Under the pieces are notes generated by a model, which saw only the letters and a list, made by a program, of their open reading frames with translations, ran no database searches and had not been told where the DNA came from. Positions 44,288-54,300 of a DNA stretch of 64,000 bases are shown piece after piece; the stretch's first letter is position 1, and each line of letters starts with the position of its first letter. Source of the DNA: CAZQHK01 sp964593455 (GTDB taxonomy: Bacteria > Muiribacteriota > CAYSPT01). The stretch lies in the NCBI GenBank assembly GCA_964593455.1, contig CAZQHK010000009.1:62001-126000 (forward strand), in the 5' to 3' direction. The translations under genes were made by a program, and so were the position numbers.

Positions 44288-46337
44288 GGGTCTGGGCGGC
44301 TCCTCTCTTGAAATCTTCTTCGAAGGTCACCCGGTTCAACTCCTGGAGTGTGGTGACTCCCACCAAAACCTTTTTCCAGCCGGCTTCGCGCAGTGAAAGC
44401 ATACCTTCTTCTTTTGCCCTGAGTTTGATCTGGACGGGCGATATCCGGTTCAGGATCATGTCTTTGATGGCATCGCTCATCTCCAACGTTTCAAAAACTC
44501 CCGTCCGTCCGGCGTATCCGGTAAATTTGCAGGACCGGCAGCCTTTGCCCTTGTAGAAAGTCCGGTCCTTGTACCGCTGCCAGTCATGGGTCAGTTCCGC
44601 AATTTCCATCAGGCCTTCCCGGTCTACGATCTTGCACATGGGACAGATGGTCCGCACCAGTCTTTGGGCCAGGATAACATTGAAAGAAGATACGAATTCG
44701 TAGGGATCGATGCCCATATTCATGAGTCGTCCGACGGCATCGATAACATTGTTGGCGTGAATGGAACTGAGCACTAAATGGCCGGTCAGAGCGGCGTTTA
44801 TGGCTATCTCGGCTGTTTCACTGTCTCGAATCTCACCCACCAGCACTTTGTCGGGATCCTGCCGGACGATGGAGCGCAGCCCGCGGGAGAATGACATTCC
44901 CATCTTCTCGTTGACCGGTACCTGAACGATACCTTCAAGTTCATACTCCACAGGGTCTTCGATAGTGATAATTTTGACTTCGGGACTCTTTACGGCGTTG
45001 AGCATGGCGTATAACGACGTGGTCTTGCCGCTGCCCGTCGGGCCGGTTACCAGGATCATGCCGTAGGGTTTGACGATATTCCGCTTGATCTTGAGCATGT
45101 CCATGTCAGCTAAACCGACCTCCAATAGAGAAAGCTTGGAGATACCCTTGTCGAGAATTCTGATAACCACGGTCTCACCGTGAATCGACGGCAAGGTAGA
45201 TACTCTGAAATCGACCTTGCGTTCTGCCACCCTGGCTCTGAAACGACCGTCCTGGGGAATATTTTTCTTGGCGATATCCAGCTCCGACATGACCTTGATA
45301 CGGGAAACCACCGGGTTGATCAACTTGGAACTCATGTTCTGCAGATCAAGCAGAACCCCGTCTACCCGGTAACGGACTCGCAAGTGATTCTCGGCGGCCT
45401 CGAAATGAATATCGCTGGCGCGGTCCTCGATTGCTTTCAGCAGGATGGAGTTGACAAACTTCACTACCGGTGACCCGGAGTCTTCCTCCTGGCCGTCGAG
45501 AACAACATCCGCTTTCTTCTCGATAGCCTGTCCTTCATACTCCAGGTCCACGTCGGCGGCAATCTGGGTCAGATCATAGGTGGGGACATCGCCATCCAGA
45601 GACTCCATGGCGGCTACGGCGTCAGCCTGACTGCTCATCTCCTGATTCCAGGTTTCGTTTTGGAATGAGGACGATATTTTTTCCTGACCCAGAGAAAGCG
45701 GTCCGCCATTTCCGGAAATATTTTCGAGTTTTTCCATAAAAATGTTCAAAGTCCTGAACGAACAAATTTTCGGTTCTATGACGATACCGGCTTTCAAATC
45801 GAGGTAGAGAAGATTTTTCAACTCATCGAGCAGAGCCAGGTCCTGGGGGTCGGCAAAAGCAATTGTCAAGCTCCGATTGGTAAGCTCAAGAGGAATAAAG
45901 CGGTGTTTCTTGATCAGCGAGGGATTGATAACGTTGAGAATAGTCCGGTCGATCTCGAAACCGTGGAGATCGACATACTTGAGACCGCGGTGCATGGCCA
46001 GCGCCTGGGCGTACTGTTCATCGGTAATGAGCAAGTTCTTGAGCAGAATCTCGCCTATATCCTTGGGTGGCGTGGAGAAGTTCTGAAGAAATTTAGCTAC
46101 CTGCTCCCGGGATATAAAACCTTCATCGAGTAAAATATCCAGAAAATTACGGCCGGGAAGGACCGAGGCCAAACGCAGTTCACGCAGTTCATCCTCATCG
46201 ATGACCGCCTCTGATAAAAGGAGTTTCTCCAGTGGTTGACCGGTTTCCCGGCTCATCCGTTCGAACTTCTTTAATTCCTCTTCGGTTACAAATCCCTGTT
46301 GAAGCAGGATATCCTTGAATGTGCTGCCGCTACCCAT
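44277..46337 (-). CDS. GspE/PilB-type secretion or pilus assembly ATPase
   Basis: A 686-residue hexameric ATPase. Two MshEN-like N-terminal helical units (FKDILLQQGFVTEEELKKF and FLDILLDEGFISREQVAKFL), a linker of low complexity (about 220-290) and the motor domain follow each other. The motor has SPVVKFVNSILLKAIEDRAS then DIHFE, Walker A GPTGSGKTT, the Asp box ITIEDPVEYEL, Walker B LVGEIRDSETAE, His box HLVLSSIHAN, and zinc-binding CPMC/CRSC. It powers type II secretion or type IV pili, yet no other pil/gsp genes are adjacent. It heads a compact operon with moeA-like, hypA, hypB and REC-HEAT. Confidence 0.92.
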   Translation of the reverse strand: MGSGSTFKDILLQQGFVTEEELKKFERMSRETGQPLEKLLLSEAVIDEDELRELRLASVLPGRNFLDILLDEGFISREQVAKFLQNFSTPPKDIGEILLKNLLITDEQYAQALAMHRGLKYVDLHGFEIDRTILNVINPSLIKKHRFIPLELTNRSLTIAFADPQDLALLDELKNLLYLDLKAGIVIEPKICSFRTLNIFMEKLENISGNGGPLSLGQEKISSSFQNETWNQEMSSQADAVAAMESLDGDVPTYDLTQIAADVDLEYEGQAIEKKADVVLDGQEEDSGSPVVKFVNSILLKAIEDRASDIHFEAAENHLRVRYRVDGVLLDLQNMSSKLINPVVSRIKVMSELDIAKKNIPQDGRFRARVAERKVDFRVSTLPSIHGETVVIRILDKGISKLSLLEVGLADMDMLKIKRNIVKPYGMILVTGPTGSGKTTSLYAMLNAVKSPEVKIITIEDPVEYELEGIVQVPVNEKMGMSFSRGLRSIVRQDPDKVLVGEIRDSETAEIAINAALTGHLVLSSIHANNVIDAVGRLMNMGIDPYEFVSSFNVILAQRLVRTICPMCKIVDREGLMEIAELTHDWQRYKDRTFYKGKGCRSCKFTGYAGRTGVFETLEMSDAIKDMILNRISPVQIKLRAKEEGMLSLREAGWKKVLVGVTTLQELNRVTFEEDFKRGAAQTLGS

Positions 46338-46368
46338 GGGATCATCAACCGCCTCTCGAAATCACCTC

Positions 46369-46397
46369 ATTCTAGCATTGGGCCTGGGCATTGTCAA
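46369..46397 (-). promoter_or_regulatory. Consensus promoter of the GspE-moeA-hypAB-REC operon
   Basis: Minus strand TTGACA, a 17-nt spacer and TAGAAT, about 32 nt upstream of ATG 46337. It lies just beside the left end of repeat copy 2. Confidence 0.75.
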
Positions 46398-46414
46398 ACA
46401 TTGACGCGGGTTAT

Positions 46415-46676
46415 TGGCCCGCATATTTCACTAGTGTACCTACATCACGAGAATACATCCTGTATTCTCGCCCTTCGGGCATCACTTCGTGATGTCCAGT
46501 GTTGCGATCCTGCAAAACAGTGCGATCACGAATTCATACGCATCTTCTGCGTTAGGCTCGGTCGCCTATCCTCGGCGTATCGCTACAGATACGCCTGCGG
46601 AATGCTTTATCGCATGTCTTGAAGCTACGAATGACTTCGCGATCTCGTAACGGCAACTCGTGAAATATGCGGGCTA
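46415..46676. repeat. Structured repeat with terminal inverted repeats, copy 2
   Basis: A 262-bp copy of the element at 11833-12093, in the same orientation. The ends are TGGCCCGCATATTTCACTAG (46415-46434) and, on the minus strand, TAGCCCGCATATTTCACGAG. The core at 46443-46498 differs from copy 1 at one position. Flanking parts diverge, but hairpins persist with changed bases: TTGC-GATCCT-GCAA replaces ATTTCGC-TTCCT-GCGAAAT, and ACGCA/TGCGT and GTATC/GATAC are kept. The right end supplies the TAG stop codon of the DUF362 gene. Confidence 0.9.
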
Positions 46677-47750
46677 GTATTCCTTGAACAGGCGGCCCCA
46701 CTCGGTTTTATAGAATTCTCGCAGGTATTTGCTGCCCACCAGCGGGTACCAGAGATAATCGTGGTAGACCGTAGAGGCGATGGCTGCCCAGATCGAGGCT
46801 GGTGTGTGAAGAAGAAGTTTTTCGAAAAACCGCAACGGGCCTTTCCTGATGAACTGATCACCCCAGATAACAAAACTGCGTTTAGTACGGAAGTTGAAGT
46901 TGATACCCTCTATATCGCTTCCCACTATCTCGATTCTGGACGGATCGCCGACCCCCAGACCGATACCGTTGGCCAGATTGATAAAGGGTATCTTGAGGGG
47001 ATCCATGCCCATCATTTTAGCTGCTACCGCATCCAGAGCCACTGAATCCGAACTGGCCAGGATATAGTTTTTCACCTTCGGTTCCATGCACCGGGGACCG
47101 GCCCCGTCTCCGCACACGGTGGCGTCCATGACCGCGAATACCCCCGGATGAATCTCACGCTGGAGTATGAGCAGATCCACCAGCGCTTCATGGATATACT
47201 TATGACAGTAATGACGCACCGTTTTTAACAGACCACCAAAGGAGTTCTTGACGGCGCCGGTCATAACAGAGTGCCCGTGGGTCTTCATGGTGGGCAGGTG
47301 GATAACATCCTTACCGATAAACATTTCGGGAATTTCCACCCCTTCCGGGTAGAGGCGGTCCAGGATGAGAAACTTCCGTTTCGGCTTGAACACAGTCCAT
47401 TGCACGTCGGTCAATGGTGTGAAGGAGATTCCGTGTTTTTTAAAAACCGGGTTCCAGCGGTTCTTCTCTGCTCCGATCTGCGTATTGGTAACCACGGTCT
47501 TGTTCTCCACCGGATGAATCCGGTCACGTGAGAACCCGTCTTCCACGAGGGCGCCGATGACAGCGTCGAGTTGCCACGGGGGGGTGGAACAGGCGGGATA
47601 AAAAAGCGACCACGAAAGATTCAGTTTCAAAAGAGTTTCGCGCTTACTGGAGATCACGCCGGTGTATCCGGCCAGGTTCATCAGGCGTTGGTAGTCCTGG
47701 AAGATATTGACCGGATCTGTCTTGAGAACAGCTACTTTCGATTTGGTCAT
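46674..47750 (-). CDS. DUF362 domain protein
   Basis: A 358-residue protein of the DUF362 family (often found beside iron-sulfur proteins): KLNLSWSLFYPACSTPPWQL near the N-terminus, LPTMKTHGHSVMTGAVKNS, and a later SSDSVALDAVAAKMMGMDP. No ferredoxin CxxC motifs are present, so this is the short form without Fe-S domain. The enzymatic role is unknown in the family. It lies 15 nt after the UbiA-like gene and ends exactly at the structured repeat, which provides its TAG stop. Confidence 0.88.
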   Translation of the reverse strand: MTKSKVAVLKTDPVNIFQDYQRLMNLAGYTGVISSKRETLLKLNLSWSLFYPACSTPPWQLDAVIGALVEDGFSRDRIHPVENKTVVTNTQIGAEKNRWNPVFKKHGISFTPLTDVQWTVFKPKRKFLILDRLYPEGVEIPEMFIGKDVIHLPTMKTHGHSVMTGAVKNSFGGLLKTVRHYCHKYIHEALVDLLILQREIHPGVFAVMDATVCGDGAGPRCMEPKVKNYILASSDSVALDAVAAKMMGMDPLKIPFINLANGIGLGVGDPSRIEIVGSDIEGINFNFRTKRSFVIWGDQFIRKGPLRFFEKLLLHTPASIWAAIASTVYHDYLWYPLVGSKYLREFYKTEWGRLFKEY

Positions 47751-47765
47751 ACCCGGTTCCTTTCT

Positions 47766-48647
47766 TCAGGCTGCCCCGGTTGAACGGTAGAGTATCAACA
47801 CGACTGCCACCATCCAGAGCACGATGACGCAAAGCAATGGAATATCTTGTAACATGAGTTGTTCCGGACTTCCCCCTTTATCTTCCCGGTAAATGAGATA
47901 GAGATACCGCATGATCCCGAAAAGCACCAGTGGAATGGTGTACATGAGGTCGGTAGAGCCATGAGCGTGCCTGGTCCGGTCCGAAATGGTGTAGAGACAG
48001 TAGCAGACCAGCGTGGACGAGGTTACTACGGATATCATCTGGTCGAGCAAAACTGGGGTGTATTCGCCGAGTATGGCCCGGTGCGCCGCCCCGGTTTCGC
48101 CGAGAAAGACAAGCTCGTGCCGCCGTTTACCCAGGGCCAAAAAGAGAGACAGTAGAAACGCACACAGCAGCAGCCATGGGGAAAGCGGCACCTGGATGAC
48201 CACCGTGCCGCCTACCGCACGAAGTACGAACCCCAGGGCGATGATTACCACGTCGAGAATCACTACCTGTTTAAACGCGACCGTGTAACTGATTGTTACC
48301 ACCATATACAGCAGCAGAATGAAAAAGAAAGCTTCTTTGATCAGGAAAGCAAGCGAGAGTGCCGCCACGGCCAGGATAAAGGATAAAACCGCGGCTGAAA
48401 GAGGTGAGATTCTGCCGGCGGCGATCGGCCGGTTTTTCTTCCTGGGATGCTCCCGGTCCTTTTCCCGGTCCACGATATCGTTGAAGATATACATCGAACT
48501 GGAGCCCAGGCAAAAGGCAATGAAGGCGCCTAAACTCAGGAGAACGTGAGCTTTATCGGTTAGATTCTGTGAAAACAGCAAGCCGGCCAGCACAATGAGG
48601 TTTTTAGACCACTGCATTGGCCTCAAAAGCTGAATCCAGGCGATCAC
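47766..48647 (-). CDS. UbiA-family prenyltransferase (polyprenyl-phosphate phosphoribosyltransferase-like)
   Basis: A 293-residue membrane protein with eight or nine helices and the UbiA aspartate motifs: NDIVDREKDREHPRKKNRPI (about 56-75) and a second less typical one near GKRRHELVFL. The R-E-H-P-x-K-x-x-R-P-I-A-x-G form is characteristic of decaprenyl-phosphate phosphoribosyltransferase (DprE-pathway) homologs. It may therefore place ribose phosphate on a lipid carrier for cell-envelope sugars. It overlaps the PpiD-like gene by 4 nt and is followed by the DUF362 gene. Confidence 0.88.
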   Translation of the reverse strand: MIAWIQLLRPMQWSKNLIVLAGLLFSQNLTDKAHVLLSLGAFIAFCLGSSSMYIFNDIVDREKDREHPRKKNRPIAAGRISPLSAAVLSFILAVAALSLAFLIKEAFFFILLLYMVVTISYTVAFKQVVILDVVIIALGFVLRAVGGTVVIQVPLSPWLLLCAFLLSLFLALGKRRHELVFLGETGAAHRAILGEYTPVLLDQMISVVTSSTLVCYCLYTISDRTRHAHGSTDLMYTIPLVLFGIMRYLYLIYREDKGGSPEQLMLQDIPLLCVIVLWMVAVVLILYRSTGAA

Positions 48648-51241
48648 AGTTCCTCCAAATGTTTAAGGTTCTCATGAATGATGGTTATCTGACCGCCGCG
48701 CTTAATCTCTCCCAGCCAGGCTTCGATCAAACGATCTTGCCGCTCTTTCTTGAGAGCCTTTTCAATCTCTTCCCGTTTCTCTACGAACGGGAGATATTCT
48801 TCACTTTCAGGTTTCTTATATGTTTCTTTGTGCTCTTCATAATACACTTTGAGCTGTTCTTCGGTAAAAACGCTCACCAGCGCCTCTCGGATTTCTTCTT
48901 TGACCTCGTCCAGAGGTTTCGGTTCTCCTGCACGCAGTTCGGCGGGTGTGACCAGGTGAAGCCCGTAGCGGGATTCCAGTTTAGTAGTTAACCCACCGGC
49001 AGGCATCTGGAAAATACGATCGGCCACGGTCTGCTCCAGGACGGTGACCGGCGTAAACCGGCCTTGCACCTGTCTGAAGCTAAAGCTGGCCAGCTCGTTT
49101 CTGAAGGTTTTTGCTTTTTCAGGATCATCACCCAGATTTTCCTCCTGCTTTACCCATCCCATAACACCGCCTTCCTGCGCGGTCTTCCCCTCGGAATATT
49201 CTTTGGCAGCCTCTTCAAAAGTCAGCTCTCCCTTTAGGATACGTTCCCGAAGGCTGTCGAGGAGACTTTCGACATTTTGCCGGGCCCGTGTCTTAATCAG
49301 ATCTTTCCGGACTTCTGAGCGTACCAGCGGGATAGGCAGATAGGGGCGCAATTCTATCGATACCAGCTCAAGAAGATGGTATCCCTTATCAGTTTTAATA
49401 ATCTCACTGTGTATTCCCGGTTTCGATGCCAGGAGCGACTCCACTATTTCGGGAAAGATAGCAGAAGATGAGGCGATCTCAGCCAGGAGCGTACTCCGCT
49501 TGACGCTGTCGAGATCAGGAGGGATCTTACCCAGGTAGAAGGGAGCAATTTCCCCACCGTCCTTGGCACTAGGCAATTCGGAGTACTGAACGGCCATAGC
49601 GGAAAAATCGGCGCCCTCCCGCAACTTGTTGAACACCAAGGAGATAACCCTGAAAGCGTCCTCCCAGGCTAAAGCCGGCCGCAGTTTTTCCTCGACTTCA
49701 CCTTTGGCCTCTTTATATGTCTGGGGACGAGGCGGGATGATCTCCTCGACTTTGAGAAGATGGAATCCTATCTCCGATTCGATCACTTCACTGGTGGCGC
49801 CGGCTGCCAGGGAAAACACCGATTGTTCAATTGGTTTAAGAAGATTCTTGCTGTCGGCGGCCAGGATCTCGGCGGCCAATTTGAGAACCGCCGGGCTTCT
49901 CTGGCTTCCCTTGATGAGATAGCCGATCTCGCCATTTTGGGCTTTGCTCTCTCCTTCGGAATACTTGGCAACCGCTTCATCAAAGGTCAGTTTCCCGGCA
50001 CTGAGCTCTTCCTGTATGGTTTCAGCAAGCTCTTTGGCAACGTCTTCCGCTTTATCGAGTTTCAGGTCGCTGATAATGTCATCCCGGGCATCTTCAAGCG
50101 GCTGTTTCGTTGATGTGCCGTCTTCGTTGGTAAATTCGTATTGGGTTATGTTCTTGTCATAGTATTCAGTAATTTCACTCTCTTCAACGACAATAGAAGT
50201 AATTCGGCTTTCATTCCGTGGATCCACGAAGATCTGACGTACCTTGCGTTTATCTATCGTTTTAAAATCTTCTTTGTGTTCACCGTAATATGAACTACAG
50301 CGGTTTTCCGGGATATTCACCCGGGCCATCCGGCTGCCGTCGCGGGGATCGATAAAGATGTGCTTGATGGTGGCCAGCCCCCGGGTTTTGAACTCGGGCC
50401 GGGTACATATGGAAGCATAGTGTTTATCAACAGCTTCTTTGGTTATTTCAGCATCGGCTTTGTTTTTCCAGTCATCCGAATCCGGGTTGACCATGATGTG
50501 CTTGATCAGCACTTCGTCCGGTTTCCGGAACCGGTCGAGATGTTCCTGGTAGAATTGCTGGAATTCCTCATCGGTAACCGTAGTAGCAAGTGTCATCTTT
50601 ATCTCGTCCCGGACCTCGTCAAGTTTCTTGCCGGAAAAATCTGTTTCCATATTTACCTCGAAATACTCCTCAATTTCACTGGTTTTAGCTGATTTCCCGC
50701 TAGTCACCAGTTCTTCCCGTTTCGATATCAGAATCTGGCTTCTCAACATATCCCGGAGACCTTCCATGGTCAGATTCTGACTGGCTAAAAACGTATCCAT
50801 CCCACCCTGCGCTTGCTTTGAACTGGCCAGTTTATCGATCATGACCTCCACTTCGCCGGTCAGGTTCGGGTAGAGACCTTCCGAGAACTTTAACTGGAGC
50901 CGCTCGAGAGCAAACTGTTCAACCAGCTTCTTTTTCCCTTCCTTACCCTGGAAATATCGTTTAAACTCCGGGCTGAGCCGTTTGGTGTAAAGATCGATCA
51001 CGTCGCCTACCGTAACCGTACCGCCTTTGAAGGTGGCCACCACATTCGCCCGTAAAGCCGCTTCCTCCGCTTTCTCCTGGAGTCGAATTTCATCGATCTC
51101 GTTCTTTACTTCCGCCTCTTGTTCCCTTTCTTTACGGTCGAGGAAAAACGAACCACCAAAGATGAAAATGGATAAGATGAACGCCATGGCCACTGCCCAG
51201 ATAACAACCCGTATGACTTTTTTCTGTCTCAGAATAATCAT
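48644..51241 (-). CDS. Large membrane-anchored parvulin-type peptidyl-prolyl isomerase (PpiD-like)
   Basis: An 865-residue protein with a single N-terminal anchor (residues 10-33), so most of it is periplasmic. A charged helix (35-65) and a SurA/PpiD chaperone region are followed by three parvulin-like segments with GEIGYLIKGSQ, GGEIAPFYLGKIPPD and GGVMGWVKQEENLG, each closed by a GxHLL/GLHLV strand. PpiD proteins usually have one parvulin domain and about 620 residues, so this is an expanded form. It assists folding of exported proteins at the membrane. A promoter TTGAGT-17-TATAAT lies at 51336-51364. First gene of an operon with UbiA-like and DUF362. Confidence 0.88.
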   Translation of the reverse strand: MIILRQKKVIRVVIWAVAMAFILSIFIFGGSFFLDRKEREQEAEVKNEIDEIRLQEKAEEAALRANVVATFKGGTVTVGDVIDLYTKRLSPEFKRYFQGKEGKKKLVEQFALERLQLKFSEGLYPNLTGEVEVMIDKLASSKQAQGGMDTFLASQNLTMEGLRDMLRSQILISKREELVTSGKSAKTSEIEEYFEVNMETDFSGKKLDEVRDEIKMTLATTVTDEEFQQFYQEHLDRFRKPDEVLIKHIMVNPDSDDWKNKADAEITKEAVDKHYASICTRPEFKTRGLATIKHIFIDPRDGSRMARVNIPENRCSSYYGEHKEDFKTIDKRKVRQIFVDPRNESRITSIVVEESEITEYYDKNITQYEFTNEDGTSTKQPLEDARDDIISDLKLDKAEDVAKELAETIQEELSAGKLTFDEAVAKYSEGESKAQNGEIGYLIKGSQRSPAVLKLAAEILAADSKNLLKPIEQSVFSLAAGATSEVIESEIGFHLLKVEEIIPPRPQTYKEAKGEVEEKLRPALAWEDAFRVISLVFNKLREGADFSAMAVQYSELPSAKDGGEIAPFYLGKIPPDLDSVKRSTLLAEIASSSAIFPEIVESLLASKPGIHSEIIKTDKGYHLLELVSIELRPYLPIPLVRSEVRKDLIKTRARQNVESLLDSLRERILKGELTFEEAAKEYSEGKTAQEGGVMGWVKQEENLGDDPEKAKTFRNELASFSFRQVQGRFTPVTVLEQTVADRIFQMPAGGLTTKLESRYGLHLVTPAELRAGEPKPLDEVKEEIREALVSVFTEEQLKVYYEEHKETYKKPESEEYLPFVEKREEIEKALKKERQDRLIEAWLGEIKRGGQITIIHENLKHLEEL

Positions 51242-51331
51242 TGTCGAAGTCCTCCTGCTATGTAATAGTTGCTGCAGACATAGACAGGACCGGTTCCAAC
51301 CTCAGCCGGAATCCGCCCCTGCTTAAAATCG

Positions 51332-54300
51332 CTACATTATACCACCAGAGGTAAACAAACTCAAAAGCTTTTCAAGTTCACAAATAAGCTGATAGCCGTC
51401 CGAGAGCCTCAAAGAGGATCCGGCGCTCAAAATAACCGTTCCTCCGGGGCCGCAGCGTAAACTAAAATCGTGCGATTGCCGCTTCATTGAGGCAAACCGG
51501 CAAAGCCCTCTCACATCGACTTTGGATGAAAACGCTAGTTTCACCGTTTCCCGCCAGCGCGAAATTTTGAGTACTTCAGCCTGGCAGCACAGTATCTTAA
51601 GCCGAACGAAGGCTGTCAGATGTTCTAGTTCCGGCGGGAAGGGCCCGAAACGGTCCTTCAGGTCGTCGGACACGTGCTCAGCCTCCTCCAGGCTGGTAGC
51701 ATAAGCCAGACGCTTATAGAATTCGATTTTTTGGCGGGAGTCGGGCACATATTCCGAAGGGATATACGCGCTCACCCCGATGGATATCTCGGGTTCCAGG
51801 TCATTTTTCGGGAGGAAAGCTCCTTCCCTGTTCCGTTTCAGTTCATCCACGCTCTCTTTGAGCAGTTGGCAGTAGAGTTCGAAACCGACCGCCTGCATAA
51901 AGCCATGTTGTTCCGGTCCAAGAACATTACCGGCCCCTCTAATCTCCAGGTCACGCATGGCTATCTTGAAACCGCTGCCAAGTTCTGTAAACTCCTGGAG
52001 CGCCGTGAAGCGCCGGCGGGCGGTTGTTGAAATGAGACCTCCCCTGGGATAAAAAAAATAACTGTATGCCTGATGCCGTGCCCGGCCGACACGGCCTCGG
52101 AGCTGATAGAGGTCGGCCAGGCCGAAACGATGTGCCATGTGGACGAATATGGTGTTGACATTAGGTATGTCCAGGCCGGATTCGATGATAGATGTACAGA
52201 GGAGAATATCGTTCTCACGGTTGAGGAAAGCGACCATTACCTTTTCCAACTGCCGTTTCGGCATCTGCCCGTGGGCCACCGCTACTTTGATACCGGGCAG
52301 CAGTTGTCGGAGATAAGCCCCTACACCCTCAATAGTCTGCACGCGATTGTGTACGAAATACACCTGTCCGCCTCGCGCCAGCTCCCTTTGTGCCGCGTGC
52401 TTGATAGTGTTCTCGTTGAGTTCGGTAACATAGGTCTTGATAGCCAGCCGGTACTCGGGCGGAGTGTCGACCAGACTCATATCCTTCAAGCCGGTCAGTG
52501 ACATGTGGAGCGTGCGGGGAATCGGGGTGGCGGTCATGGTGAGAACGTCAACGGTTTCACAGAATTTTTGAATGATTGTCTTGTGCTGCACCCCGAAGCG
52601 CTGTTCTTCGTCAATGATCAGGAGACCCAGGTTTTTGAAGGTCACATCCCCCTGGATAAGGCGATGGGTTCCAATGACCATCTCGATTTCCCCGCGTTTT
52701 AATCTAGCCAATACCTCACGCTGCTCTTTTGCGCTCTTGAAGCGGCTGAGAGATTCAACCGTGACCGGAAACACTCCGAAACGGTCCCGGAAAACCTGCA
52801 TGTGCTGTTCCGCCAGGATAGTCGTGGGAACGAGCATAGCCACCTGTTTGCCGTCCATGATGGCTTTGAAAGCCGCCCTGACGGCGATCTCCGTTTTCCC
52901 GTAGCCGACATCACCGCACAAAAGACGGTTCATGGGTTTGGTGCTCTCCATGTCATCCTTGACTTCATCGATAGCTCTGGTCTGGTCTATCGTTTCTTCA
53001 TATTCAAAAGCTTCCTCAAGCTCATTCTGCCAGGGAGTGTCCGGTGAGAACGCGTATCCTTCCCGGCTGGAGCGCACCATGTGGATGCGATGCAGGTCCT
53101 TTGCCAGGTTATCAACGGATTTTTTTACCCTTCGCTTGGTGCGTTCCCACTGCCCGCTTCCCAGGCGGCTCAGTTGGGGGCGATGCCCTTCTCCGCCGAC
53201 GTAACGCTGGACCAGATGTGCCTGGTCTGTGGGAACGTAAAGCCGGTCGCCGCGAGCGAATTGCAGGGAAAGGAACTCCCGGTCATAGCCTTCCACGGTG
53301 AGTACGGTCTCTCCCTCGTAACAAGCGACACCCTGATTGATATGCACGACAAGATCGTTTTTCCTGATCTCGGTAAACGGTAGGAAACTGGTGGATGGAG
53401 ATCGTCCCATGGTTGGTTCCCGCCTGACGAAACGGCCACCGGTAAAGTCGGTTTCCGAGACTACCGCGAGCTTCTCATCATGGAATACGAAACCGGCCTC
53501 CACGGGAGCGACAACGAGTTTCACCACCTTTGCGCCGATAGCGGGTTTCAAAGTATAGGGAGTGGAATATTCCGTCAACATCTCCGCCATTCGGCGCCCG
53601 CGTCCGGTGTCCGCCGCGCAAAGGAAGACGTCGTAATCTTTTTTCAGATAGTCGCGGAGCGTGCTGTTCATGACATCGAGCTTGCGGTTAAATGACGGTA
53701 CTCTCGAGACCTTTACCCGTTTTTTTACATAGTCTTTGCCGGTCTGGCAATCAAGCGCCGTCACTACCAACCGCGTCCTGCTGCGAAGGTTTTTCGTGAT
53801 CTCATCGGCACCGAGGAAATATTTTTCGGGAGCCGGCAACAAGGTGGTCGACTTAAGTTCTTCAAAGGAATCACGGCACCTTTGCTCGAACATCTCGGCC
53901 GCTTCATTTACCAGCTCAGGCTCGATGACCACAACGGAAGCTTTCCTCGGGACATGGTGGAGCGGAGAGATCAGTTCCCGGTGGAAATACGGTGTCCAAT
54001 TCTCCATCCCGGGAAAAGACAGTCCATGCTTGAAATCATGGATACGCCGGGTAAGCTCTTCGCACATCTTAGCGCCGTGTAATTGCTTTTTTAAACGGTT
54101 CAGGTTTTTTATACCCGCCGACCGTCTAACCGGATCGACAAGCATCTCGGCGCAGGGAACCAGGTAGGTTCTCTCCACCTGTCGGATCGAGCGCTGGGTA
54201 TCCACATCGAAAAACCGGATTGATTCCAGGGTGTTACCCATCAGTTCCAGCCTGATCGGATGTTCATGAAGGGGAATGAACACGTCTATAATCGAGCCCC

